Below are positions 22,269 through 31,926 of a DNA stretch of 49,692 bases, piece by piece. Each line of letters begins with the position of its first letter. Positions within the stretch are counted from its first letter, which is position 1. Below the pieces are notes generated by a model. It made no database searches and was not told where the DNA came from. It saw nothing but the letters and a program-made list of their open reading frames with translations. Made by a program: the position numbers and the translations under genes. Source of the stretch: Pseudarthrobacter sp. (GTDB taxonomy: Bacteria > Actinomycetota > Actinomycetes > Actinomycetales > Micrococcaceae); contig JAPSJV010000019.1 of the NCBI GenBank assembly GCA_031178005.1, forward strand, positions 1 through 49,692, given 5' to 3'.

Positions 22269-25200
22269 ATGCGTTATTCACCTTTGAAACTGGCGCTGGG
22301 CACAGCACTGTCTGCGGGTCTCATCGCAGCGCCGCTGGGCGCCGTGCCCGCGATGGCCGTGGAGGCCGCCGCGGGCACTTCCCCTGTTGTCATCAACGAG
22401 GCTTACCTCAGTGGCGGCAGCGCCGGCGCGGCCTACAAGAACAAGTTTGTGGAGCTGTACAACTCCTCAGACGCCGCCGTAGCGCTGGATGGCTGGTCGG
22501 TACAGTACCGCTCCGCGACCGGCAGTGCCGCACCCACGGGCGTTGTTGCCCTGAGCGGCAGCATCCCTGCCAAGGGCCACTACCTGGTGCAGGGCGGCAG
22601 CAACGGAGCCAACGGCCAAGCACTTCCGACGCCGGACCTCATCGCCGGGGGCCTGAACCCCAGCGGTTCCGCGGGAACCCTGGTCCTGGCCCGGCAGGCC
22701 ACGGCCGTCCCCCTCGCCACGGGCTCCGTGATTGAACCGGACAACGTCGCCGATCTCCTGGGCTACGGAACGTCCAACACCTTCGAAACCCTGGCGGCCA
22801 CCGCGCCGGCCGGGAACACCGACGTCAAGAGCCTGAACCGGACCAACGGCGCCGACAGCAACAGCAATGCAGCTGACTTCACGCTGAGCGCCACGATTTC
22901 GCCCACGTCCACCGGGGGCGTCGTCACTCCCGGGCCGGATCCCGAACCGAGCCCGGACCCGGAAGCCACCGCAAAGACCATCGCGGAAATCCAGGGCACC
23001 GGAACGGCCAGCCCGCTGGTGGGCGTCAACGTGATCACCCGCGGCAAGGTCACCGCCGCATTCCCCACCGGCGGATTCGCCGGCTACTACATCCAGACGC
23101 CGGGCACCGGAGGAGATGTGGATCCGGCAGCCCGCACCGCGTCGGACGCTGTTTTTGTCTACTCCCCCACAACGGCCGCTGCCGTGCAGATCGGCGACTA
23201 CGTAGAAGTCACCGGCGCAGTGTCCGAGTACTACGGCATGACCCAGGTGAACGTCACCACCGCCGCAGGCCTCACCACGCTGGCCGAGGCTGCCCCCGAA
23301 GTAAAAGCCACCAACTTCACGCTGCCCATGGTGGAAACAGTCCGCGAAACCCTCGAGGCCATGCTGCTGGCGCCCCAGGGCCCGGTGACCGTCACGGACA
23401 ACTATTCCCTGAACCAGTACGGCGAAATCGGCCTGGTCGGCGGAACCACCCCGCTGGTCCAGCCCACCGCCGTCGCGCCTTATGGTTCGGCCGAATACGC
23501 GGCAACCGTCGCCGACAACGCCGCCCGCGGCATCAAGCTGGACGACGGTTCCAGCACCAACTTCCTCAAGGACGCCACCACCAAGGCCGAGGTCCTGCCG
23601 TACCTGACCACCACGGATCCGGTCCGGGTGGGCTCGCCGGTCACCTTCAACACCAACGTGGTGCTGGGCTACGCGAACAACTCGTGGAAGTTCCAGCCGC
23701 TGACGCACCTGAACTCCTCGAACAAAGACGCCGTCCAGCCCGCAGCCTTCGGCGCAACCCGCACCGATGCCCCGGCAGAAATCGGCGGCAACATCAACCT
23801 CGCTTCCTTCAACGTGCTGAACTACTTCCCCACCACCGGCGACCAGCTGGCCGGCTGCCAGTTCTACACGGACCGCGCGGGCAACCCCATTACGGTCAGG
23901 TCAGGGTGCGACGCCCGCGGTGCCGCCAACGCTGAGAATTTTGAGCGCCAGCAGGCCAAGATCGTCGACGCGATCAGCAAGTCCGGCGCTGACGTCATCA
24001 CGCTGATGGAAATCGAGAACTCTGCGCACTTCGGCAAAAACCGGGACGACGCCCTGTCCAAGCTGGTGGACTCCCTCAACGTGGAAACCCCCGGGGTTTG
24101 GAGCTTCGCCGCCTCCCCCGCCAACGCCCCGCCGCTCAGCGACGAGGACGTCATTCGCAATGCCTTTATCTACAAGGCTGCCAAAGTGGAAACCGTGGGC
24201 GAATCCATCATCCACAACGACACGGTGGCCTTCTCCAACGCACGCAAGCCGCTGGCCCAGGTGTTCAAGCCGGTAGGTGCCGGTGAAGACAAGAGCTTCA
24301 TCGCGATCGCCAACCACTTCAAGTCCAAGGGTTCCGCCGCTACACCGGAGGACACGGACAAGGGTCAGGGCGCTTCCAACCTGGCCCGCACAGCGCAGGC
24401 ACAGTCCTTGGTGGGATTCGCCAATGACCTCCAGGCAAGCAAGGGCACCGATAAGGTGTTCCTCATCGGCGATTTCAACGCCTACGCCAAGGAGGATCCG
24501 ATGAACGTCTTCGCCTCCGCCGGCTACGTCAACCAGGACGAGAAGGCCCGCAACGCTGACGGCTCCGCGAAGCACTCGTACCTCTTCGGCGGCCTGGTGG
24601 GTTCACTGGACCACATCCTGGCCTCCCCGGCGGCCGACACGCACGTGACCGGCGCCGACATCTGGAACATCAACTCCGTAGAATCCGTGGCGCTGGAATA
24701 CAGCCGCTACAACAACAACGTCACCAACTACTACGCTGCGGACCAGTTCCGTGCCAGCGACCACGATCCGGTGGTGGTGGGCCTGGACCTCGAAGCCACC
24801 CCCGCCAGCGTGGAACTGAACCTGCTGAACATCAACGATTTCCACGGCCGGATCAACTCCAACACCACCCTGTTCGCAGGCACCGTGGAGAAGCTCCGTG
24901 CCGCAGCGGCCCCGGGAGCCACCGCGCTCCTGTCCGCCGGCGACAACATCGGCGCATCCGTATTTGCCTCGTCGGTAGCCAAGGACCAGCCCACCATCGA
25001 TGTGCTGAATGCCCTGGAACTCCGAGCCTCGGCCGTGGGCAACCACGAGTTCGACGGCGGCTTTGCCGACCTCACGGACCGTGTGATCGCCGACGGCACG
25101 AACGCCAAGTTCCCGTACCTGGGGGCCAACGTCTACACCAAGGGCACCACCACTCCGGCGCTGCAGGAATTCACGGTGCTGGACCTCAACGGCGTCAGGG

Positions 25201-26801
25201 TGGCCGTCATCGGCACGGTGACTCAGGAAGTTCCGGCACTGGTCACGCCGGCCGGCATCGCAGACCTCGAGTTCGGGGACCCGGTGGAGGCCATCAACCG
25301 CGTGGCCGCAAAGATCACAGCGGAGAACCTGGCGGACGTCATCGTGGTGGAAAACCACGACGGCGCCGGCTCGGGTGCACCGGAAGGCGCCACCCTGGAG
25401 GAGGAAGTGGCAGCCGGCGGAGCCTTCGCGAAGCTGGTCACCGAAACATCGGCTGACGTGGATGCCATCTTCACGGGCCACACCCACAAGGAATACTCGT
25501 GGGATGCCCCGGTTCCGGGCGTTGACGGCAAGACCCGTCCCATCGTCCAGACCGGCAGCTACGGCGAGAACATCGGCCAGATCCGCCTCACCGTGGACAC
25601 GGCCACCAAGGACGTCACCGCCTACGCTGCAGGCAACGTCAAGCGCACCACGGACCTGGAGGCAGACCTCATCGCCGCCTTCCCGCGGGTGGCCGTCGTC
25701 GCGGACATCGTGAAGAAGGCCACGGAGGCCGCCGCCGTGGTTGGCAATGAGAAGATCGGCTCGATCACCAAGGACATCACCACCGCCTTCTCGGTGAACC
25801 CCATCACCGGCCTGCCCCAGCGGGATGACCGCGGCAGTGAATCCACCTTGGGCAACCTGGTGGCCGACTCGCTCGTGGCTACCCTGCAGCCGGAACAGCT
25901 GGGAGGTGCCGAGATCGGCGTCGTAAATCCTGGCGGCCTCCGCAGCGACCTGCTGTACGCACCGGACGGTTCCATCACCTACGCCGAAGCCAATGCGGTG
26001 CTGCCGTTCGTGAACAACCTCTGGACCACGTCGCTCACCGGCGCGCAGGTCAAGACCCTGCTGGAACAGCAATGGCAGACCAACCCGGACGGAACCGTTC
26101 CCAGCCGTGCCTACCAGCAGCTGGGCCTGTCCAAGAACGTGAACTACACCTACGACGCCGCTCGCGCCGCAGGTGACCGGGTCACCTCGGTCCGGGTCAA
26201 CGGCGAGCCGATCGACCTTGCGAGGGCTTACCGGGTGGGCACCTTCAGCTTCCTGGCTACCGGCGGTGACAACTTCCGGGTCTTCACCGAGGGCACCAAC
26301 ACCAAGGACTCGGGCCTGGTGGACCGGGACGCCTGGATCAGCTACCTGAAGACCAGCGGTCCGCTGACTCCCGACTTCGGACGGCGCTCCATTGCGGTGG
26401 CCAACACCACCGCGGCCGAGGTCAAGCCCGGCGAGGCCATGACGCTTGCGCTCAGCAAGCTGGACCTGACCTCCCTGGGCAGCCCTGTGAACACCTCCCT
26501 GACGGCTTCCTTCACGGATGCCGCCGGGACCGTCACTCAGCTGGCATCGGTACCGGTTTCGGGCGGCGCCGCCACCGTGAACCTGCCCGTCCCGGCCGGA
26601 GCCTCGGCAGGCCAGGGCACGCTGGTGCTCACCGCCGTCGAATCCGGCACTGTGGTGAAAACCGCGGTGGCTGTTGCTGCGTCCACGCCGCCGGCGCCCG
26701 AGTGCAAGGCGCCTGTGGCACCCACCAAGTGGTACGACTTTGGCGGCTGGGTGAAGTACTTCAAGGCCCTGCTGGGATATGCAAAGTGCCTGATCGGCTG
26801 A
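22269..26801 (+). CDS. Secreted ExeM/NucH-type nuclease fused to a 5'-nucleotidase
   Basis: The 1510-residue exported protein can degrade extracellular DNA and then dephosphorylate the nucleotides. Order: signal peptide (1-30); lamin-tail domain (about 37-160, VVINEAYLSGGSAGAAYKNK); Pro/Asp linker (DPEPSPDPE); OB-like domain (about 240-340); endonuclease/exonuclease/phosphatase domain (about 507-835, with NLASFNVLNYF, LMEIEN, IGDFNAY and catalytic ASDHDPVVVG); UshA-type metallophosphatase (about 850-1150, NINDFHGRI, SAGDNIGAS, GNHEFDGG, GHTHKEY); its C-terminal domain (about 1160-1340, LGNLVADSL, NPGGLRSD, GGDNFRVF); and an Ig-like tail. It ends with an amphipathic GGWVKYFKALLGYAKCLIG and has no sortase motif. 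Motifs of both enzymes are intact. It likely scavenges phosphate and nucleosides from DNA (inference). Confidence 0.94.
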   Translation: MRYSPLKLALGTALSAGLIAAPLGAVPAMAVEAAAGTSPVVINEAYLSGGSAGAAYKNKFVELYNSSDAAVALDGWSVQYRSATGSAAPTGVVALSGSIPAKGHYLVQGGSNGANGQALPTPDLIAGGLNPSGSAGTLVLARQATAVPLATGSVIEPDNVADLLGYGTSNTFETLAATAPAGNTDVKSLNRTNGADSNSNAADFTLSATISPTSTGGVVTPGPDPEPSPDPEATAKTIAEIQGTGTASPLVGVNVITRGKVTAAFPTGGFAGYYIQTPGTGGDVDPAARTASDAVFVYSPTTAAAVQIGDYVEVTGAVSEYYGMTQVNVTTAAGLTTLAEAAPEVKATNFTLPMVETVRETLEAMLLAPQGPVTVTDNYSLNQYGEIGLVGGTTPLVQPTAVAPYGSAEYAATVADNAARGIKLDDGSSTNFLKDATTKAEVLPYLTTTDPVRVGSPVTFNTNVVLGYANNSWKFQPLTHLNSSNKDAVQPAAFGATRTDAPAEIGGNINLASFNVLNYFPTTGDQLAGCQFYTDRAGNPITVRSGCDARGAANAENFERQQAKIVDAISKSGADVITLMEIENSAHFGKNRDDALSKLVDSLNVETPGVWSFAASPANAPPLSDEDVIRNAFIYKAAKVETVGESIIHNDTVAFSNARKPLAQVFKPVGAGEDKSFIAIANHFKSKGSAATPEDTDKGQGASNLARTAQAQSLVGFANDLQASKGTDKVFLIGDFNAYAKEDPMNVFASAGYVNQDEKARNADGSAKHSYLFGGLVGSLDHILASPAADTHVTGADIWNINSVESVALEYSRYNNNVTNYYAADQFRASDHDPVVVGLDLEATPASVELNLLNINDFHGRINSNTTLFAGTVEKLRAAAAPGATALLSAGDNIGASVFASSVAKDQPTIDVLNALELRASAVGNHEFDGGFADLTDRVIADGTNAKFPYLGANVYTKGTTTPALQEFTVLDLNGVRVAVIGTVTQEVPALVTPAGIADLEFGDPVEAINRVAAKITAENLADVIVVENHDGAGSGAPEGATLEEEVAAGGAFAKLVTETSADVDAIFTGHTHKEYSWDAPVPGVDGKTRPIVQTGSYGENIGQIRLTVDTATKDVTAYAAGNVKRTTDLEADLIAAFPRVAVVADIVKKATEAAAVVGNEKIGSITKDITTAFSVNPITGLPQRDDRGSESTLGNLVADSLVATLQPEQLGGAEIGVVNPGGLRSDLLYAPDGSITYAEANAVLPFVNNLWTTSLTGAQVKTLLEQQWQTNPDGTVPSRAYQQLGLSKNVNYTYDAARAAGDRVTSVRVNGEPIDLARAYRVGTFSFLATGGDNFRVFTEGTNTKDSGLVDRDAWISYLKTSGPLTPDFGRRSIAVANTTAAEVKPGEAMTLALSKLDLTSLGSPVNTSLTASFTDAAGTVTQLASVPVSGGAATVNLPVPAGASAGQGTLVLTAVESGTVVKTAVAVAASTPPAPECKAPVAPTKWYDFGGWVKYFKALLGYAKCLIG

Positions 26802-26820
26802 CCCTTTAGCCGCATCAACC

Positions 26821-26866
26821 GCAGATGCCCCTCCGGAACCAGGACTGGTTTGGGAGGGGCATCTGC
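26821..26866. terminator. Bidirectional terminator hairpin
   Basis: GCAGATGCCCCTCC pairs perfectly with GGAGGGGCATCTGC... (offset by one T), and the loop holds a further AACCAG/CTGGTT stem. It lies between the convergent nuclease and FAD-protein genes. Confidence 0.8.
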
Positions 26867-26869
26867 CGG

Positions 26870-28846
26870 TTAAGTCCTGGTTCCGGGATTCAGTACGGCC
26901 CGGGCGATTTCGTCGGCATCGTGCAGCGTGCGCTGGCCGCTGGGATACACGGGCCCGCGCGCCGGGACAGCCTCCGCCGCAATCGCCGTGCCCCACTGGT
27001 TGGCGGACAACTGGAGCCCCAGGACGTACAGCCCCTCCGTCACCGAACCATCCGAGCCGACGGGCCGGTACGGATGCGGAGCCACGTCAAGACCGCTCGA
27101 TTGGGCCGGAATGCCCTCGGTAGTCATCATCATCCGCGACCGGACCAGGCCATCGTCCAGCAGCTGCCGGAGCAGCGGCGATGCGTTCACCGCGATCCGG
27201 TTCGCGGGCGCCAGCGCCTCGACGAGCGTGCGGGCCTTGACGGCCGGCCCGGCCACCCAGGGCGAATCCGCCTGGAACATTCCGGCGTGACGGTCCACGC
27301 TGAATTTGGGATCCGGACCAACAAAACTCACGACGCCGGCACGGGCCAGGGCGGCCAGCTGTTCCATGCGCAGGGCGGGCGGCCCGCTGGCCAGGCCCTC
27401 CACGAACGATTCGAACCAGCCACGCAGTCCGGCCATCCAGGAAGCATCGGTGATGCCGCCGTCGGCCACCGCTGACTTGAGCACCGCCCGGCCGTGGTGC
27501 AGCGCACCGATGGCCATTTTGACAGGGTCGTCCTCGCCCCGGGCCGAACGCACGGCATCATCGAGCAGGTACTCGGTGACTGCCGCGTCCAGTTCCTGGC
27601 GGGATCCGAACTGCCGGCCGGCCAGCGGCGCGGCCAGTCCGCGCAGGTTCAGCCGGTGTGCGCGCGGAACATGGATTTCCAGCGCGGCCTCCACCGCGTC
27701 CTCCCACTTGGCGGAGGTGTGGGCGTGTGGCCGGAGGGCTTCTGCAAGCTCATCCAGGAAGACTTCAGGAGCTGCGACCGTTGCGGGCCGGCAGCGGACC
27801 AGCGTGGAATAGTACGCCCAGATGGCGTCGCGGTGCAGCAACGGCCAGAGGTCGTGGTCGAAGCCGGGAAGGATGCTTGCCAGCGCGAACCGCTCGAGCG
27901 CCTGCGGCGTGAAGTAGCGGAGGGTCACCGAGTCCGGGTAATAGCCGTTCAGGGTGGCCTTTGCCCGGTACGGTGTTCCTCGGCGGGAGGCGGCCACCAA
28001 CAAGGGTTCATCTCCGGAGGGCAGGTACTCCATGGTGCTGCCCTCACCCACGAACTTGCCGCCCCGGCCAACGGTGAGCTGCACCATTGCATCAAAGAAG
28101 TTCAGCCCCATGCCACGCACCAGGACGGGTTCGCCTCCCGGCACCGCGGACCAGTCCACATCCGCGGGTGCGGCCGGCGGGAAGTACTGCAGGCCAAGGT
28201 CGGCAGCAGCCCGCTGCAGGTCCCGCTGGTCCGGGTTCAACTGGGATTCCACGTGGCCCAGCGCAAGCACCACGGAACCGGCGGTGAGGGTGGCGCCGCC
28301 GTCCAGTTCGACGTCGAACCCGCCGTCCTGCCGGGCACGGACGGCGACGGCGGCCTGCCGGTGGAAGGTGACCGTCACGCCGTCGGGCACGTTCTTGAGC
28401 AAATCCTCGAGGGTGCGCTGCAGGTAGCGTCCGTACAGCGCGCGGCTGGGGAAGTCGGTGGATGCGAGGGCCGCGATTTCCTCGCGCTCGGCGTCCGTGA
28501 GGTCAGGGGCTGTTCCTTGCTGCGCGTTTTTCTTCGCGGCGGCGCGCCATCGGTCAAAGGTAGTGCCGGCGAGGGGCGCGGCAAGCGCCGGATCCTCCGG
28601 AATGAGCGTGGGGTAGAACGCCTGCGTGTTCATCAGGAACAGCCGCGACTGGCCTGGCTGCCACACATGCCCTGAACCGGCAGGATAAGGATCCACGACG
28701 TCGATGTGCAGCTCCGGAAGTGCCTCACCGGTGCCGGCAACAGAGGCGGCCAGCGTGGCCCGGTTGGCCAGCAGACGCTCCAGGACGCTGGTGCCACGGG
28801 GTCCCGCCCCGATGATGGCCGTCCTGATGTTCTGCGAATTTTCCAC
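26870..28846 (-). CDS. FAD/NAD(P)-binding protein, PF13454 type
   Basis: The 658-residue flavoprotein begins VENSQNIRTAIIGAGPRGTS, where GAGPRG is the FAD-binding motif, followed by DVVDPYPAGSGHVWQPGQSR, FLMNTQAFYPTL and, later, VLALGHVESQ (the second nucleotide-binding region). This layout matches the large uncharacterised FAD/NAD(P)-binding family of actinobacteria, related to flavin monooxygenases. I start it at GTG because TACTCT lies exactly seven nt upstream, giving a leaderless mRNA; the open frame extends 53 codons further but would overlap the promoter area and the divergent peptidase gene. Substrate and electron partner are unknown. Confidence 0.85.
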   Translation of the reverse strand: MENSQNIRTAIIGAGPRGTSVLERLLANRATLAASVAGTGEALPELHIDVVDPYPAGSGHVWQPGQSRLFLMNTQAFYPTLIPEDPALAAPLAGTTFDRWRAAAKKNAQQGTAPDLTDAEREEIAALASTDFPSRALYGRYLQRTLEDLLKNVPDGVTVTFHRQAAVAVRARQDGGFDVELDGGATLTAGSVVLALGHVESQLNPDQRDLQRAAADLGLQYFPPAAPADVDWSAVPGGEPVLVRGMGLNFFDAMVQLTVGRGGKFVGEGSTMEYLPSGDEPLLVAASRRGTPYRAKATLNGYYPDSVTLRYFTPQALERFALASILPGFDHDLWPLLHRDAIWAYYSTLVRCRPATVAAPEVFLDELAEALRPHAHTSAKWEDAVEAALEIHVPRAHRLNLRGLAAPLAGRQFGSRQELDAAVTEYLLDDAVRSARGEDDPVKMAIGALHHGRAVLKSAVADGGITDASWMAGLRGWFESFVEGLASGPPALRMEQLAALARAGVVSFVGPDPKFSVDRHAGMFQADSPWVAGPAVKARTLVEALAPANRIAVNASPLLRQLLDDGLVRSRMMMTTEGIPAQSSGLDVAPHPYRPVGSDGSVTEGLYVLGLQLSANQWGTAIAAEAVPARGPVYPSGQRTLHDADEIARAVLNPGTRT

Positions 28847-28853
28847 GGATACC

Positions 28854-28859
28854 AGAGTA
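28854..28859 (-). promoter_or_regulatory. -10 box TACTCT for a leaderless GTG start at 28846
   Basis: On the minus strand TACTCT is followed by GGTATCC (seven nt) and then GTG. This fixes the start of the FAD-binding protein without a ribosome binding site. Confidence 0.55.
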
Positions 28860-28919
28860 TCTGCCCGCGCCCTCCGGGCTTGACTTGCTCTTGGCTGGCT
28901 TGTGTTGTTCTGATGGAGG

Positions 28920-31127
28920 ATGACCACCACTGCTGCTGATTCCACGCCCTCTGCCGGTTTCGGGACAACCCCGGGAACCGCTCCGGAGCCGACCGACGAA
29001 AACATCTGGCTGGAGGAGATCTACGGCGAGGAACCGCTGGCCTGGGTCCGGGAGCAAAACGCCCGCACAGAGGACCTGTTGGAAGACGCCGACTACGCCG
29101 GGCTGGAAAGCGAGATCCTGGCGGTCCTTGACTCCACGGACCGGATCGCCATGGTGGGCAAGCGCGGGGACCATTACTACAACTTCTGGAAGGACGGCGA
29201 ACACCCGAAGGGGCTGTGGCGCCGCACCACCTGGGACAGCTACGTCACGGATGAGCCCGAATGGGAAGTACTGCTCGACGTCGATGCGCTGGCTGCGGCC
29301 GAGGGTGTGGAGTGGGTCTTCCACGGGGCAACGTTCCTCCGTCCGGCTTCCGGCGAACCCCATCGGAATGCCATGCTGGCGCTCTCCCCCGACGGTGGTG
29401 ACGCCAACCGCTACCGCGAGTTCGACGTCGATACCCTCACCTTCGTGGATACCGCGGCCGGCGGCTTCGACATTCCCACCGCCAAGGGAAACATCTCCTG
29501 GCTGGACGCGGACACGCTGCTGGTATCCAGCACGGCGGAGGGCCTGCCCAGCACCACCTCCTCCTATGCGCGGACTGCCGTGAAACTGGTCCGCGGGCAG
29601 TCCCTCCATTCCGCGCCGCGCCTGTTCGAGGTTCCTGTTGACCACATGGTGGGAATGGTGGCGCACGATTCCACCCCGGGTTTTGAACGGACCTTCGCGG
29701 TGGACTGCATCGATTTCTTCAACCGCACTACGGCCGTACTGCGTGGGGAGTCGTGGGTGACCATTGATGTGCCCACGGATGTGGACGTCAGTGCACACCG
29801 GGACTGGCTGCTCTTCCGGCCGCAGGGCGACTGGACCATGGGATCCACCACCTATCCGGCGGGATCGCTGCTGGCGGCCGGCTTCGAGGACTACCTATCC
29901 GGCAGCCGTGAGCTCACGGTGCTGTTCACCCCGGATACGGCCACGTCGCTGCAGTCCTGGAGCTGGACCCGGAACTACCTGCTGCTGAACCTGCTCCGGG
30001 ACGTCTCCTCGGAAATCCGGGTCCTGGACCCTTCTACGGGCTGGGCATCCACCTTGCTGGACGCTTGCCCACCGCTGCATGACGTGAATGCCTACGCCGT
30101 GGACGACGAGGACACCGCCGACGAAGGCGACGACTTCTGGCTGGTGGCCACCGGGTTCACCACGCCCAGCACGCTGATGCGGGGATCCTTGTCCGGCGGC
30201 GCTGCTGGGGTGACCAGCAGCCACGCGGTGGTGAAGACCTCGCCGTCGTTCTTCAACGAGGCCGATTACGAGGTCCAACAGCACTTTGCCGTTTCCGCTG
30301 ACGGGACCCGGGTGCCGTACTTCCAGGTGGCAGCGCGGGACCTGGTGCTGGATGGCCAGAATCCCACGCAGTTGTCCGGCTACGGCGGGTTTGAAATCTC
30401 CCGCACTCCCGCATACAGCGGCACCACTGGGCGGGCCTGGCTGGAGCGCCGGACCGAGCCCGTTGCCGGCGGCATCGCTCTGGGGTCCGCCGGTGATGGT
30501 GCCGGGCATTCGCGCGGCGGTGTGTACGTCGTCGCAAACATCCGCGGCGGCGGTGAGTACGGCCCTTCCTGGCACCGCGCAGCCCTGCAGGAAAACCGGC
30601 ACCGGGCGTATGAGGACTTCGCGGCGGTTGCCCGGGACCTGATCAGCCGGGGCGTCACCTCGCCGCAGCGGCTGGGCTGCGTGGGCGGATCCAACGGCGG
30701 CCTGCTGGTGGGCAACATGCTCACGCAGTACCCGGAACTGTTCGGCGCCGTCTCCTGTGGCGTGCCCCTGCTGGACATGCGTCGTTACACCAAGCTGTCT
30801 GCCGGATTCTCCTGGATGGCCGAGTATGGAGACCCGGATGTGCCGGAGCAATGGGAGTTTATCCGCACGTTCTCGCCGTACCACCTGCTCAAGGACGGCG
30901 TGGAGTATCCGGAGAGTTTCATCTGGACGGCCACGTCGGACGACCGCGTCGGCCCGGTGCAGGCCCGCAAGATGGCTGCCCGGATGCAGGCGATGGGCAT
31001 TCCGAACGTCTGGTTCCATGAGGCCCTTGAAGGTGGCCATGCCGGAGCCTCGGACAACCGGCAGGCCGCGGCGTTGCAGGCCCGAAGCCAGCATTTCCTG
31101 TGGCGGACGCTGGCGGGCCGCCCCTAA
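28920..31127 (+). CDS. Prolyl oligopeptidase family serine peptidase (S9)
   Basis: This 735-residue cytoplasmic peptidase has no signal peptide. The N-terminal half (IWLEEIYGEEPLAWVREQNA, then YYNFWKDGEHPKGLWRRTTW) is the S9A start plus beta-propeller that filters substrates to small peptides. The C-terminal hydrolase has all three catalytic residues: Ser in GCVGGSNGGLL (about residue 591), Asp in TATSDDRVGP (about 675) and His in EGGHAGASD (about 706), with the oxyanion region ANIRGGGEYGPSWH before them. It would cut short peptides, usually after proline in this family. A TTGACT at 28880-28885 may be its -35 box. It is divergent from the FAD-binding protein. Confidence 0.93.
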   Translation: MTTTAADSTPSAGFGTTPGTAPEPTDENIWLEEIYGEEPLAWVREQNARTEDLLEDADYAGLESEILAVLDSTDRIAMVGKRGDHYYNFWKDGEHPKGLWRRTTWDSYVTDEPEWEVLLDVDALAAAEGVEWVFHGATFLRPASGEPHRNAMLALSPDGGDANRYREFDVDTLTFVDTAAGGFDIPTAKGNISWLDADTLLVSSTAEGLPSTTSSYARTAVKLVRGQSLHSAPRLFEVPVDHMVGMVAHDSTPGFERTFAVDCIDFFNRTTAVLRGESWVTIDVPTDVDVSAHRDWLLFRPQGDWTMGSTTYPAGSLLAAGFEDYLSGSRELTVLFTPDTATSLQSWSWTRNYLLLNLLRDVSSEIRVLDPSTGWASTLLDACPPLHDVNAYAVDDEDTADEGDDFWLVATGFTTPSTLMRGSLSGGAAGVTSSHAVVKTSPSFFNEADYEVQQHFAVSADGTRVPYFQVAARDLVLDGQNPTQLSGYGGFEISRTPAYSGTTGRAWLERRTEPVAGGIALGSAGDGAGHSRGGVYVVANIRGGGEYGPSWHRAALQENRHRAYEDFAAVARDLISRGVTSPQRLGCVGGSNGGLLVGNMLTQYPELFGAVSCGVPLLDMRRYTKLSAGFSWMAEYGDPDVPEQWEFIRTFSPYHLLKDGVEYPESFIWTATSDDRVGPVQARKMAARMQAMGIPNVWFHEALEGGHAGASDNRQAAALQARSQHFLWRTLAGRP

Positions 31128-31129
31128 CC

Positions 31130-31195
31130 CCCAACTAGGTCGCATTTGTTGCCGTTTACAGGGCTGTAAAGGGCAACAACTGCGACCTAGTTGGG
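31130..31195. repeat. Large intergenic palindrome with CCCAACTAGGTCGCA arms
   Basis: Two 32-nt arms (31130-31161 and 31164-31195) match at 30 positions, with almost no loop. The outer arm CAACTAGGTCGCATTT recurs, inverted, in another palindrome at 49521-49581, so this is a repeated element. It lies between the convergent peptidase and aztA genes and has no U-run. Confidence 0.9.
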
Positions 31196-31206
31196 CAGGG
31201 CGGGGC

Positions 31207-31908
31207 TCAAATGGTGACCACCCGACCGGCCTCCAGTCTGATCACGGAGTCGGCTTCTGCGAGCGCCGCCTGGTCGTGCGAGACGCAAATGACCGTGGCG
31301 CCCCGTTCCTTCTCGGCGAGGAGGATGGCCGCGATCCGTTCCTGGGATTCGGCGTCGAGCCCCGAAGTGGGTTCATCCAGCAGGAGCAGGTCCGCCTCCT
31401 GCGCCAGCCCCTGGCCCAGGAACGCACGCTGGCGCTGTCCGCCGGAGAGTGTGTGCAGGGACCGGCTGCCGTAGCCGGCCAGGCCTACGCGCTCCATGGT
31501 TTCCTCGATGATGGTCCGGTCCGCGGACCGCAGCGGCCGCCAGAATCCGGCATTCGCCCAGCGTCCCATGGTGATGACATCTCGGACGGTCAGCGGCATC
31601 CTGTCCGAAACGGCGCTGCGCTGCACCACCAGGGCGGTGGTTCCGGATGGCCGGTTCACCGATCCGCTCCGGGGCTTCAGCAGCCCGGCCATCACACCCA
31701 GCAACGTCGACTTGCCTGAGCCGTTGGGGCCAGCGACGGCGGTGATGGTGTTGGCGGGGACGGTCACACAAACCCCACACAATGCGTCAACCCCCTGATG
31801 GTCCAGCCAGACGTCGTCGAGCACCAGTCCTGCGGACGTTTGGCCAGCCAGGGAGCCGACGTGTTCACGGGGAGACGCCACACGGCCGGAAGGCGAAAGA
31901 AGAAGCAT
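31207..31908 (-). CDS. aztA: Zinc ABC transporter ATPase AztA
   Basis: The 233-residue ATPase energises zinc import with AztB and AztC. Walker A is GPNGSGKST, the Q-loop region TTALVVQRSAVSDRMPLTVR, signature LSGGQRQRAFLGQGLAQEAD, Walker B LLLLDEPTSGLD and the switch VSHDQAAL. The family assignment rests on motifs plus the AztB/AztC/AztD genes on the other strand. The transcript is probably leaderless: TAGAGT lies six nt before the ATG, and the Zur-like box at 31927-31941 sits just upstream of this -10, so zinc-bound Zur would block it. Length is normal for zinc/manganese importer ATPases. Confidence 0.9.
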   Translation of the reverse strand: MLLLSPSGRVASPREHVGSLAGQTSAGLVLDDVWLDHQGVDALCGVCVTVPANTITAVAGPNGSGKSTLLGVMAGLLKPRSGSVNRPSGTTALVVQRSAVSDRMPLTVRDVITMGRWANAGFWRPLRSADRTIIEETMERVGLAGYGSRSLHTLSGGQRQRAFLGQGLAQEADLLLLDEPTSGLDAESQERIAAILLAEKERGATVICVSHDQAALAEADSVIRLEAGRVVTI

Positions 31909-31914
31909 ACCCTC

Positions 31915-31920
31915 ACTCTA
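31915..31920 (-). promoter_or_regulatory. -10 box TAGAGT of aztA
   Basis: TAGAGT on the minus strand is followed by GAGGGT (six nt) and the aztA ATG. It abuts the Zur-like box. Confidence 0.55.
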
Positions 31921-31926
31921 GCAGTT

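Noticed and set aside
24603..26996. 797-codon frame on the minus strand opposite the nuclease gene (and 22467-23708)
   Set aside because: Gly/Val/His-rich antisense of a gene with strong domain motifs; no ribosome binding site or known domain.
28880..28911. TTGACT ... TGTTGT as promoter of the S9 peptidase
   Set aside because: The -35 is good, but the -10 match is poor, so it is mentioned only as a possibility.
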